Assembly (NCBI GenBank): GCA_003499925.1
Contig: DNRQ01000188.1
Coordinates: forward strand, 50,842-78,611
Direction: 5' to 3'
DNA length: 27,770 nucleotides
Source: Geobacter sp.
GTDB taxonomy: Bacteria; Desulfobacterota; Desulfuromonadia; Geobacterales; Geobacteraceae
This document shows, piece by piece, positions 1 to 7,568 of the stretch. Each line of letters starts with the position of its first letter. Position 1 is the first letter of the stretch. Both the position numbers and the translations under genes were made by a program. The notes beneath the pieces are model-generated. The model was not told where the DNA came from, did no database searches, and saw only the letters and a program-made list of their open reading frames with translations.

Positions 1-284
1 AACTTAATGGCAGTGGGGCGGGGGAGAGGGTGGGAAATTAGCATTGATCTTAACTTGATGGCAGTGCTCCCTAGCCCTCCCCCTCCGGGGAAGGGGACAT
101 TCTGGCGTGGGTCGAAGCATCTAACGCGCATGGAAGATTGGCACAAGCCGCAGATCGTTCAACGCTGCTATCTGTTGGGAATTTTCTAGGATTGGTAGCA
201 GTAGGGGGGGAACAACAAGACGCCCATGACAAGACGCGTAACGCATAAGTCATGGACGTCAGTGGGTTGAGCATCGAGCGAGGG
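1..284. other. Intergenic region with short repeats, no gene seen
   Basis: No convincing coding sequence. A 15-bp direct repeat with one mismatch (aacttRatggcagtg) is at 1-15 and 52-66. A C-rich/G-rich imperfect palindrome lies at about 75-96 and resembles the perfect 7-bp-armed one at the far right end of the window. These look like pieces of dispersed intergenic repeats. Confidence 0.4.
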
Positions 285-758
285 TTAACTTCGTGACATC
301 TCGGTAAAGGCGGCTTTGGCGCCTTCCGCGATTTCTTCCGATGTCAGGTCCTTGGTGTGCGTGCCGATCATCCAGCTGTAACCGAAGGGGTCTTGCACCG
401 AGCCGACGCGGTCACCCCAGAACATGTCCTGCACCGGCATCTGGGAGGTGGCACCTGCCTCGACGGCTCGCCTGAAAGCCGCGTCGACATTTTCCACGTA
501 AAGGTAAAAGCTTACCGGGGAGCCGCCCATGGATTCTGCGCTTTTACCGGGCTGCTGCGGATTTTCATCGCCCATCATGATGATGGAATCGCCCACCATG
601 ACCTCGGCGTGCATCACGCCTTTTCCGTCCGGCCCCGGCATGGCGTATCGCTCCTGCGCCCCGAAAGCCATTTTGTAAAATTCGATCGCCTTACGGGCGT
701 CCTTGAACATGAACATCGGTGTGACGCTGTGGAAACCTTCCGGTATGGGATTTGCCAT
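285..758 (-). CDS. VOC family protein (PhnB-like glyoxalase/bleomycin-resistance fold)
   Basis: A 157-residue protein of the vicinal-oxygen-chelate superfamily, PhnB-like branch. The N-terminus has the usual pattern of a first beta strand followed by a helix (VTPMFMFKDARKAIEFYKMA), and the C-terminal half repeats the module, ending in QDPFGYSWMIGTHT, the typical DPFG-(Y/H)-W-x-(I/L)-(A/G)-T-H signature. The length is normal for a two-module VOC subunit. The start is well supported: AGGAGGAG lies six bases before the ATG. VOC proteins of this branch usually bind a metal between modules, but substrates are mostly unknown and none can be assigned here. It stands alone; the neighbouring AI-2E-type gene is on the same strand but about 100 bases downstream. 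Family assignment is secure, function is not. Confidence 0.9.
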   Translation of the reverse strand: MANPIPEGFHSVTPMFMFKDARKAIEFYKMAFGAQERYAMPGPDGKGVMHAEVMVGDSIIMMGDENPQQPGKSAESMGGSPVSFYLYVENVDAAFRRAVEAGATSQMPVQDMFWGDRVGSVQDPFGYSWMIGTHTKDLTSEEIAEGAKAAFTEMSRS

Positions 759-861
759 GATACTCCTCCTTGTCGCTTCGGAATTGTACTCGGGTTCCTC
801 TCCTTCAAGGATAGATTTTCAGGTCAGAACTTGTCAATGCAGGAAATTGCTCCCCCGGAAC

Positions 862-1866
862 TCACACCAGCGCCTTCGCCCTCAGCTCGGCCTTGAGCCA
901 GGCATAGACCACCGGCGCCGCGACCATCCCCGCCAAACCGAAAATGGCCTCCATCACCAGCATGGCACAGAGGAGCTCCCAGGCGCTCGCCTTGACCTCT
1001 CCGGCGACGATGCGCGCATTGGTGAAGTACTCCAGCTTGTGGATCACGATCAGAAAGACCAGCGAAGCGAGCCCCACCCCCGGCGACACGCCGAGGCTGA
1101 TCAGGACGATGGTGGCATTGGAGATCAGGTTGCCCACCACCGGCAGCAGTCCGGCCACGAAGGTGAGCAGGATCAATAGCGTCACCATCGGCAGGTAGAT
1201 CCCGCATAGCGGCAGGACCACCACCAGGTAAATCGCGGTCAACAGGGTGTTCAGGCCGGAGATTTTGACCTGGGCAAAGACGACCTTGTCGAAGGCATCC
1301 GAAAGGGTCAGCAACCTGGCATGCAGGCTTGCCGCAAGCGGCGGAAAATTCTCGTCCTTCTCGAAGCGGTGCAACACGGCCATGCCGCCGACCACCATGC
1401 CGAGTACCAGATGGGCAAAAGTCTTGAGCCCGGAAATCCCGACGGAGGAGATGTTTTTGCTATGCTCGCGCAGCATCACGGCCATCTGCTCGCGCAGTTC
1501 CTCAACCGTGTCCGGCAGCGACTCGGTCAGGTCGACCGGCAGGTTCCGTTTCATGTTTTCCAGCGTTTCGGCAGCGGCAGTAAGCAAATTGCCCATGCCG
1601 TGGTGGCCGCGCAGGAAGGACCAGAGCGCAAGGCATATGCCCCCCACCAGCATGGTGACCATCAGGATGATGCCGGCCAAGGCGACCTTGTAGGTCAGTC
1701 CCCCCCAGCGGATCGGCAGCCGTCGGGCCAGCTTGGCGGTCAGGGCATAAACGGCAAGGCCGGCAAAGACCGACGGCAACAGGTGGAAGCGCAGCACCAC
1801 CGGAACAGCCAGGGCTGCCAGCAGGTAACTCATCATCATAGGGTTGAGAATAGATCTAAGTTCCAT
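862..1866 (-). CDS. AI-2E family transporter-like membrane protein
   Basis: A 334-residue polytopic inner-membrane protein. The hydrophobic layout fits the AI-2E transporter family (PF01594, PerM/YdiK-like): two close N-terminal membrane segments, a third near residues 55-80, a long soluble loop at about 85-150, then a run of segments up to residue 325. The conserved C-terminal part is visible as LPVVGNLISNATIVLISLGVSPGVGLASLVFLIVIHKLEYFTNARIVAG (quoted in parts: LPVVGNLISN, IHKLEYFTNARIV). Members have been linked to autoinducer-2 export or Na+/H+ exchange in individual cases, but most are uncharacterised. A GAGG stretch upstream supports the ATG chosen; a start at the later run of Met residues (10-12) is also possible. 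A possible small ORF lies about 100 bases upstream on the same strand. Confidence 0.88.
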   Translation of the reverse strand: MELRSILNPMMMSYLLAALAVPVVLRFHLLPSVFAGLAVYALTAKLARRLPIRWGGLTYKVALAGIILMVTMLVGGICLALWSFLRGHHGMGNLLTAAAETLENMKRNLPVDLTESLPDTVEELREQMAVMLREHSKNISSVGISGLKTFAHLVLGMVVGGMAVLHRFEKDENFPPLAASLHARLLTLSDAFDKVVFAQVKISGLNTLLTAIYLVVVLPLCGIYLPMVTLLILLTFVAGLLPVVGNLISNATIVLISLGVSPGVGLASLVFLIVIHKLEYFTNARIVAGEVKASAWELLCAMLVMEAIFGLAGMVAAPVVYAWLKAELRAKALV

Positions 1867-1963
1867 CGTTCGATACCCTCGTTAGCTCGCCTGTCGCTTT
1901 ATCAGGTTCAACATCTGCGCTCCCATCTTGGAGACCTCAACCTACTGCTGTCGTGTCTCTGGA

Positions 1964-2074
1964 TTACCATAATTCTCGTAGGATGTCTCGCAATATACGG
2001 AAACCATCGGCGCAAAGGGCCAAGCGTGCCAACGACGGGGGTTCGGTCTCGGTGTCTGGCGGGGCCTGCCTCAT
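1964..2074 (-). CDS. Possible 36-residue small protein
   Basis: A short ORF with an unusually good translation start: GGAGGAG at 2081-2087 (complement), six bases before ATG. It encodes a proline- and acid-rich head (MRQAPPDTETEPP) followed by an amphipathic helix-like tail (SLARLALCADGFRILRDILRELW). No family is recognised. It lies about 100 bases upstream of the AI-2E-like gene on the same strand, so it could be a leader ORF or a co-transcribed small protein, or the remnant of a longer gene. Support is only the ribosome site and the protein-like composition. Confidence 0.35.
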   Translation of the reverse strand: MRQAPPDTETEPPSLARLALCADGFRILRDILRELW

Positions 2075-2218
2075 CACCCACTCCTCCAATGAAAGTATAG
2101 AATGTGTGAGCCTCATAGGTAATCAAAAGACACCGTCAGTAATCCGTGCCCTGACTCCAGTCCCAGGTACCTTCAGGACTCTGCCGCTTTAGTCTGTTAA
2201 AGCGTGACACGGAGAGAT

Positions 2219-2665
2219 CTACGGCTCCAATTTCGTCTCCTTCCCGTTCCCAGTGGGTGGAGTAGTCGGTAAATATACCAGGTACAAGGTGACCGCCGTC
2301 GCAATCCCCAGCAGCAAGACCTTCAACCAAAAAACGCGCACAAACAGGAAGGTCGAGGTAGGGATTGATATCCACACCATCCCTATCGCCATGAATTTTG
2401 CTCTTAAGGGTACGCCGCGAAAAGCGAGGTAATCCCGGACCATCGGGCCTAGATGCTTGTGTTCGACCAGCCAGCCGTGGAACCGCTCCGAACTTCTGGA
2501 AAAGCAGACAGCCGCGAGCAACAAAAACGGTATCGTCGGCACCAGCGGGAGAAATATTCCGATGATCCCGCCCACAATGGAAATCCAGCCGATGCAGATC
2601 AGTATCCAGCGCAGCAGGTCGCTCTTCACATGATTGTTCATCGGCCCGGGATTGCTATGCAACAT
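2219..2665 (-). CDS. YbaN/DUF454 family inner-membrane protein
   Basis: A 148-residue protein matching the DUF454 (YbaN) family: the opening segment IGWISIVGGIIGIFLPLVPT, then PFLLLAAVCFSRSSERFHGWL with the family's A-x-x-(C/A)-F-(S/A)-(R/K)-(S/G)-S-x-(R/K) stretch, and two further C-terminal membrane segments. Three to four membrane helices are apparent. The function of the family is unknown. The ATG at 2663-2665 has AAGGAAA about nine bases upstream; a second ATG eight codons in (MNNHVK) is an alternative. The last 15 residues are hydrophilic and Thr/Lys/Pro-rich. It stands alone. Confidence 0.85.
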   Translation of the reverse strand: MLHSNPGPMNNHVKSDLLRWILICIGWISIVGGIIGIFLPLVPTIPFLLLAAVCFSRSSERFHGWLVEHKHLGPMVRDYLAFRGVPLRAKFMAIGMVWISIPTSTFLFVRVFWLKVLLLGIATAVTLYLVYLPTTPPTGNGKETKLEP

Positions 2666-3300
2666 GTTTTCAATTTCCTTACCTGATCAATTGTCAGGCA
2701 ACGCCCCTGTTATCGAGCCTTGACAGGGTGCGGAGAGTTGGCGAGTTGTGCGCTGTTGGCGAAGCCCCCCAAGAGGGTACTTGATGCACTATAAATGTGC
2801 CGCCTGCGCCTGTAAAGCCGCATGTGAAATCCGCGTGTAACCCCGCCCTGTTGAACAAGGACAGCAAAACTCCCGTGCATAGTCCTTCCTTCGTTTCGTT
2901 CGGTAGCGGCTGTATGTTTATTGCAAAATGCCAATATTTCGAACAGGCAGTTTTCTCCAATCTATTTGACCAGTTGCCTCGTTTGGGCCTCATTTGGCTA
3001 CCATTTTTGAGCACCTCCCGCCTTGCTGCAGCCAATCAAGATATTCTAAAATCCATAATGACCTCAACACATTACATGCTAGAGCAGGCGCTGGCACGAA
3101 ACCTGTAAAGGATAATGCAACTCATGCCTTATGATGGGGAGGGAGATCCTGGTTGGTGATCGGTCGGACCGGAGCTTGTGCTTGTCTGACCGGAGCCTTT
3201 TAGGGGATTATCGATCCAGTTGACAACAGGAAGGGAAGGGGCTCTCCGGAACCGGCAAGGCAGCGCGTCCTGGGGGCAGTCATCCTAAGTGAGGTGAGAA
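2666..3300. other. Intergenic region, no gene seen
   Basis: About 635 bases without a convincing gene: the open frames on both strands lack ribosome sites and family resemblance. The sequence is lower in GC than its surroundings. A nine-base direct repeat (gaccggagc) occurs twice near 3168-3195. The promoter of the following gene presumably lies here; a TTGACA at about 3220 is present but has no good partner box. Confidence 0.4.
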
Positions 3301-3921
3301 ATGGCACGGACCATATCTAAGAGCAAGTCTTGGTTGCGCAAATCCGCCTGGCAGCATCGGTGCGGCGCGAATACTACCTCCTTTGATCATGAACTGTATC
3401 CGGAGGCATCCTTCCGTGAGATGCTCGTACAGGAGAGAAAGAGGGCGCAAAGGTCGAATAAGGCGATGGTGGTAATGATGGTCGATGCAGAAATCATCAG
3501 CAGTTTGGTCACAGCGGACAAAATCACCGATGCGCTGGGCGAGGCGGTGACAACCTGCGTCAGGCGGACGGACATCTGCGGCCTTCTCAACGAGGGCCTG
3601 CTGATAGGAGTGATCTTGACCGAGATCGAGGCGGCCAAGATCGAAACCGCGCATCAAGTCATGGCCGACAAAATCAGGGGAAAGCTTGCTGCGCTCCTAA
3701 GCGAGGAGTTGGCGCAGCGGGTAGCGATAACGTTTCACGCCCTTACCGCAGTCGGCGACGGCAACGGCATCTTTGACATGGCCTTAAACCCGGACACCAT
3801 ACGCCAAGCGTCAGCACGAGGGGTGGACAGATTGACAACGGCGAAGTTGGAAGCTGAACACGCGGTATTGGCTGAAGTCTATCAGGGCACTTCCAAGATC
3901 AAGGTAAACCAGGCGAAATAA
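3301..3921 (+). CDS. Orphan degenerate GGDEF-like domain protein
   Basis: A 206-residue soluble protein with no signal peptide or membrane segment. From about residue 40 it follows the layout of a GGDEF domain: the first helix FREMLVQERKRAQRSNKAM, strand VVMMVDAE, then RRTDICGLLNEGLLIGVIL, which aligns with the R-x-x-D-x-x-G-R-Y-G-G-D-E-F-x-V-L-L core. The GG(D/E)EF active-site residues are replaced by LLNEGL, so diguanylate cyclase activity is not expected. Similar degenerate domains occur in Geobacter proteins tied to exopolysaccharide regulation; no such partner lies next to it here. GAGGTGA three bases before the ATG supports the start. A candidate terminator follows at 3944-3981. The GGDEF link is an inference from pattern. 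Confidence 0.7.
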   Translation: MARTISKSKSWLRKSAWQHRCGANTTSFDHELYPEASFREMLVQERKRAQRSNKAMVVMMVDAEIISSLVTADKITDALGEAVTTCVRRTDICGLLNEGLLIGVILTEIEAAKIETAHQVMADKIRGKLAALLSEELAQRVAITFHALTAVGDGNGIFDMALNPDTIRQASARGVDRLTTAKLEAEHAVLAEVYQGTSKIKVNQAK

Positions 3922-3943
3922 AGCGGAACTGCGAGTAGGAGAG

Positions 3944-3981
3944 GAGGGGACGTAGAGTGACAGCGCCCCCTCTTTTCTTTT
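3944..3981 (+). terminator. Candidate Rho-independent terminator
   Basis: Six-base G-rich arm (3944-3949) pairs with CCCCTC at 3967-3972, followed directly by TTTTCTTTT. It lies 23 bases after the degenerate GGDEF gene and in front of a convergent gene. The loop is long, so the call is tentative. Confidence 0.4.
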
Positions 3982-4027
3982 CCCCTTGGCCTCTGCTGGA
4001 GTTTGCCTGATTTCCCTGCACCTGGTG

Positions 4028-4414
4028 CTAGCCGTATAACCGCTTCCATTTCTTGGCAGTGAGCCGGTCAACCGCAGTGTCGTAGCGCGCCTGGGCTGTA
4101 CTGGCGTAGTTACTGTCGGTCGTCTTCATCGCCGCAACCATGTGCTCCGACACGACCGACCCGATCGCATGCAGCGCATCGTGACGCGACAGGCGGTCCT
4201 TCACGACAAGGCGCTCCATGGCCCTGACCGTTGACTGAAGGCCTTCCGCAATTTGATTCTCCACCACGACATGGACCACAGCGTGAAGAGTGACGTTGGG
4301 TAGTTTGATTTTTGCAGCTTCGTGGTAGGTCACCGCCATGTCGACCCGTTCCTGCTCGTCAAGTTCAAGCCACTCAACCGGATCGGGTGCGATGGTTGGA
4401 TCGTACTTTTCCAT
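4028..4414 (-). CDS. Conserved hypothetical protein, DUF1841-like
   Basis: A 128-residue, mainly helical soluble protein. The middle contains two His-rich segments, LHAVVHVVVENQIAEG and RHDALHAIGSVVSEHM, which resemble the H-x-x-(L/V)-H-x-x-x-(R/E)-(E/N)-Q helix of the DUF1841 family. The function is unknown. The start is firm: GAGGAGGT lies three bases before the ATG. It is convergent with the degenerate GGDEF gene and is followed on its upstream side by the orphan terminator hairpin at 4454-4486. The family name is a resemblance rather than a proven match; the gene itself is very likely real. Confidence 0.7.
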   Translation of the reverse strand: MEKYDPTIAPDPVEWLELDEQERVDMAVTYHEAAKIKLPNVTLHAVVHVVVENQIAEGLQSTVRAMERLVVKDRLSRHDALHAIGSVVSEHMVAAMKTTDSNYASTAQARYDTAVDRLTAKKWKRLYG

Positions 4415-4453
4415 ACTACCTCCTCATGGCGGGTCATTTCCCGTATCTTACAA

Positions 4454-4486
4454 AAAGGGCGCCAGCAACTCATTGCAGGCGCCTTT
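4454..4486 (-). terminator. Orphan terminator next to a tRNA 3'-end fragment
   Basis: A long hairpin: ggcgcc arms, an inner gcaa/ttgc pair and A/T flanks with one bulged G. Read on the minus strand it is followed by a run of five T. No gene ends just before it on that strand; what precedes it is a 13-base copy of the end of tRNA-Ala, so it may be the original tRNA terminator left behind by an insertion. Confidence 0.55.
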
Positions 4487-4492
4487 CGTTAT

Positions 4493-4505
4493 TGGTGGAG
4501 ATGAA
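4493..4505 (-). other. Candidate attachment-site copy (tRNA-Ala 3' end)
   Basis: The 13 bases tggtggagatgaa are identical to 15567-15579, the CCA end and acceptor arm of the tRNA-Ala gene, in the same orientation and 11,074 bases away. Chance identity of this length to a specified site in a window of this size is well below one percent. Integrases of the DUF4102 type, whose remains are inside this interval, normally recombine at tRNA 3' ends. Confidence 0.45.
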
Positions 4506-4683
4506 GTCACTCTCCGGCGCTATTCCCAATCGCCTGTTCTTGCAGAATTTAGGGTTTTTGTGCCGGGAAAAAGCAGTGGTGCGCGAACTGCAGCACTTGC
4601 ATTGGAGTACGTTTACTTGCTTTATCGGAGATTGTCAACTGCAAGATGCAGCACCGCAACAGAATCGGGATACACCCAGTACG

Positions 4684-4723
4684 CCGCCTATGCCCGCCTA
4701 TGCCCGCCTATGCCCGCCTATGC
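4684..4723. repeat. 10-bp tandem repeat, four copies
   Basis: Unit tgcccgccta (circularly permuted), nearly perfect, in a non-coding stretch inside the proposed island. Confidence 0.75.
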
Positions 4724-4840
4724 TCTGTGCCTTCATTATCCGCTGACCGAAAACCGGTAAGCTTTATCTCGCAAAAAGGACAACAAAGGGCGGTACGAGC
4801 CCCGGGGGTGGGTTCTGGAGCTAAACGTCTACCTTCTTAA

Positions 4841-4944
4841 GACCATCTCAGGGGACGCTGTGGACCATCTCAGGGGACGCTGTTGAGATTTACACTCGCG
4901 TCAGTTCAAAGTCTGAATCTCAAAATCCCAGGAACGTCCCCCCC
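4841..4944 (-). repeat. Dispersed repeat element, copy 1
   Basis: On the minus strand the element begins at its GGGGGGACGTTC end and runs to TCTCAACAGCGTCCCCTGAGA. The outer end (gaccatctcaggggacgctgt) is duplicated head to tail at 4841-4862 and 4863-4884. The core matches the copy at 9967-10067 closely (for example tgttgagatttacact) and the inverted copy at 9801-9897. Its inner end overlaps the 3' end of the P-type ATPase gene. Confidence 0.8.
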
Positions 4945-7562
4945 GGACCAGGTGCCTTGATGGCCGTACGCTTCACGAAATGTTTGCGTATTTCGTCGGT
5001 GCAAAGGAGCAGGATGGCGAATGGGATCAGCAGCAGCCATACATCGGCGCCGATGGGGCCGCAGGCGAAAAGCGAGTTGCCGATAGGCGTGTAGATGATG
5101 AAGGCAGCCAGAAGCAGCTCGACGGCGATCCCCGCCAGCACCAGTCGGTTGGAAAAGATCCCCAGGCGGATGATTGAAACGCTGGGGGAACGACAGACAA
5201 AGACATTGGCGATCTGTGTCGCTATGATGCCGGCGAGACAGGCTGTGGTCGCCTGCAAGTAGAGCGTTGAGGCAGGGTGGAGCGGCTGAGGCCAGATCCA
5301 CCCCCCCTGGTGCAGGACGTAGGAATACGCCGATATTCCCGCAAGAGCCTCCAGCAGTCCCAGCTGAAGATACGCCCTTACCAGCACTCCCCTGGTGAGC
5401 AGGTGCTCGCTTTGGGGACGAGGGGGGCGTTGCATGATATCGGCTGACGGTTTCTCGGATCCTAGTGCCAGTGCCGGGAACAAGTCGGTGCCGAGGTCTA
5501 CCGCCAGTATCTGCATGATGGTGAGCGGCAGGGGGATGCCGAACAGGATGTAGCAGATATAGGGGACCAGTTCCGGTATGTTGGAGGCGAAGATGTAGGT
5601 GATGAAGTTGCGGATGTTTTCGAAGACCGCGCGTCCTTCCTCTATGGCATGCACGATGGAGGCGAAGTTGTCATCCAGAAGCACGATATCCGCAGCCTCG
5701 CGGGCAACGCTGGTTCCGGACAGCCCCATGGCGATGCCGACATGGGCCTTTTTAAGCGCCGGCGCGTCGTTGACGCCATCTCCGGTAACGGCGACCCGAT
5801 GACCTCCCTCGATCAACAGACTTACCACATGCATCTTGTTCTGGGGCGACATGCGGGCGAAGATCAGATTCTCCTTTTTCAGCTCCTCCCGCAACAGTTG
5901 GTCCGGCATGCGGGCGCACTCCCGACCTTCGATGATGACGGGATCTCCCGTTATCAACCCGATCTCCCGCGCGACAGCAGCAGCCGTCGGCCCGGCATCG
6001 CCGGTGATCATGATGACCTTGATCCCTGCGCTGTGGCAGCTCTTGAGCGCCTGCTGCACTTCAGGGCGCGGCGGGTCGAGCAGACCCATGAATCCGGCAA
6101 AGGCAAGCCCCGCTTCAGGGATCTCTCCCGTGGGAAGTTCGTCGAGTTCACGGAAGGCAAGCGCGATGACACGAAGCCCCTCCGAAGCCATGGCGCGCTG
6201 CCTCTCGAAAAGGTCGGCGCTGGTGCCGCTGTCCATCGGGAGGGCCGAGCCCCCCTGACCCCGCGACGTGCAGAGCGGCAGTACGCTTTCGCCGGCCCCC
6301 TTGATGAGCACGAACAGCTTGCCGTCGACCCTGTGCAGGGTGGCCATCCTTTTCCTGTCGGCATCAAACGGGGTCTCGCCCAGCCGTTCGCCGGTCACGG
6401 TCCCCTGTCCGACCGCATAGTTGTAGAGCGCAATTTCAGTCGGGTCTCCCCTGACCCCCTGCGCACCCTCGGTGACGTTATTGCAGAGCCGGGCCACGGT
6501 GCAGGCCATGGCAGCGGCGTCGGGACTCCAGAGCCTGGTGACGGTCATCGAGTTCTGCGTAAGCGTGCCGGTCTTGTCGGTGCAGATCAGGTCAACCGAC
6601 CCCAGCGCCTCCACGGCGTTCAGGCTTTTCACCAGGGCATTGCGGCGCGCCATGCGCTGGCTCCCCAGGGCCAGTGACAGGGTCACGGTCGGCAGCAGTC
6701 CTTCGGGAACGTTGGCGATAATGATGCCGATGGCGAACAAGAAGTTGGCCCAGAATCCCCGTCCGATCAAGCCTCCGACCAGGAAGAAGAAGGTGCCGCC
6801 GGCCATGGCGATGACGGCGACGATGCGGGTTACCCGGGTGATCTCCATCTGCAGCGGGCTTACTTCCTCCACGACCCTGCCGGTTATCTGTGCGATCTTG
6901 CCGAATTCCGTCGCCATGCCGGTGGCGTAGACCACCCCCCTCCCGCTGCCGCTCACCACGAGCGTCCCCGCGAACACCAGGTTCCCGCTTTCAAGCGGCT
7001 CCTCCTCGCAGGCCGCGTCGCCAAGCAGTCGGGAATCGGATTCCCCGGTCAGAAGTGCGTTGTTGACGGTCAGTCTGCATCCCTGCACGACCCGCGCATC
7101 AGCGGGGACCTTGTCACCCTCCCGCAGCAGGACCAGGTCTCCCGGCACAATCTCCGCAGCATCGACCTCCATCTCGCTTCCGTTCCTGATCACGGCGACC
7201 CTGAAGGGGAGCATCTTGCGCAGTTCCTCGATCGCCTTCTCGGTGCGGTATTCCTGGATAAAGGTGAAGATGGCGTTGATGAAGATGACCGCCACGATCG
7301 CCAGGCCGAGACGCAGAAGCCCCTCGCCCGGGTGGAGGTATTCGGAGAGAACGCAGAGGGCGGCTGCCAGCCAGAGCAAGATGGCAAGGAAGTGGGTGAA
7401 CTGGGCCGCGAGGCGGGAAAACATGGAGCGGACATGCAGCTCATGGATCTCGTTTCGCCCATACTCGCCGCGTCGTCGCGCGGCCTCCTCGGCGGTAATG
7501 CCGCGGGGGGAGCTCAGCAGGGTTGAAAACACTTCGTCGTGGGAAAGGGCCTGGATTCTCAT
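4920..7562 (-). CDS. P-type cation ATPase, Na+/K+-ATPase-like (P2C-like)
   Basis: An 880-residue complete P2-type ATPase. Visible in order: N-terminal cation-ATPase region, membrane helices M1-M2 (about 55-105), actuator with TGES at 172-175, M3-M4 with IANVPEGLLPTVTL (283-295), the phosphorylated Asp329 in CTDKTGTLTQ, the nucleotide domain, the hinge TGDGVNDAPA, then M5-M10. The M4 PEGLL, M5 SNIPE and M6 DLGTDLFPALAL motifs are those of the Na+/K+ and H+/K+ ATPase group rather than of SERCA-type Ca2+ pumps. It would pump cations across the inner membrane; the ion cannot be read from sequence. It starts six bases after the universal stress gene, so the two form an operon. The final residues (PGGTFLGF) and the stop are encoded by a dispersed repeat, so the native C-terminus has been replaced by a few residues. 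Confidence 0.93.
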   Translation of the reverse strand: MRIQALSHDEVFSTLLSSPRGITAEEAARRRGEYGRNEIHELHVRSMFSRLAAQFTHFLAILLWLAAALCVLSEYLHPGEGLLRLGLAIVAVIFINAIFTFIQEYRTEKAIEELRKMLPFRVAVIRNGSEMEVDAAEIVPGDLVLLREGDKVPADARVVQGCRLTVNNALLTGESDSRLLGDAACEEEPLESGNLVFAGTLVVSGSGRGVVYATGMATEFGKIAQITGRVVEEVSPLQMEITRVTRIVAVIAMAGGTFFFLVGGLIGRGFWANFLFAIGIIIANVPEGLLPTVTLSLALGSQRMARRNALVKSLNAVEALGSVDLICTDKTGTLTQNSMTVTRLWSPDAAAMACTVARLCNNVTEGAQGVRGDPTEIALYNYAVGQGTVTGERLGETPFDADRKRMATLHRVDGKLFVLIKGAGESVLPLCTSRGQGGSALPMDSGTSADLFERQRAMASEGLRVIALAFRELDELPTGEIPEAGLAFAGFMGLLDPPRPEVQQALKSCHSAGIKVIMITGDAGPTAAAVAREIGLITGDPVIIEGRECARMPDQLLREELKKENLIFARMSPQNKMHVVSLLIEGGHRVAVTGDGVNDAPALKKAHVGIAMGLSGTSVAREAADIVLLDDNFASIVHAIEEGRAVFENIRNFITYIFASNIPELVPYICYILFGIPLPLTIMQILAVDLGTDLFPALALGSEKPSADIMQRPPRPQSEHLLTRGVLVRAYLQLGLLEALAGISAYSYVLHQGGWIWPQPLHPASTLYLQATTACLAGIIATQIANVFVCRSPSVSIIRLGIFSNRLVLAGIAVELLLAAFIIYTPIGNSLFACGPIGADVWLLLIPFAILLLCTDEIRKHFVKRTAIKAPGPGGTFLGF

Positions 7563-7568
7563 GGCGGT

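Larger units (their letters stand above)
4415..4919. other. Intergenic region with att-like site and repeats
   Basis: About 500 bases without a gene. It holds a terminator hairpin (4454-4486), a 13-base tRNA-Ala 3'-end copy (4493-4505), a four-copy 10-bp tandem repeat (about 4684-4723) and a dispersed repeat element (4841-4944) that runs into the end of the P-type ATPase gene. Open frames here are repeat-derived. Confidence 0.5.

Noticed and set aside
3087..3106. Sigma-54 promoter (tggcacg)
   Set aside because: The -24-like element is there, but the GC of the -12 box is missing at the required distance, and no gene starts at a suitable place.
2694..3108. Open frames on both strands in the gap before 3301
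   Set aside because: No ribosome sites, no family resemblance, and mutually overlapping antisense frames of similar length.
3200..3300. Cyclic-dinucleotide (GEMM) riboswitch before the degenerate GGDEF gene
   Set aside because: The conserved GCAAA and ACGCAAAGCC-type motifs are absent; only a general GC-rich resemblance is seen.
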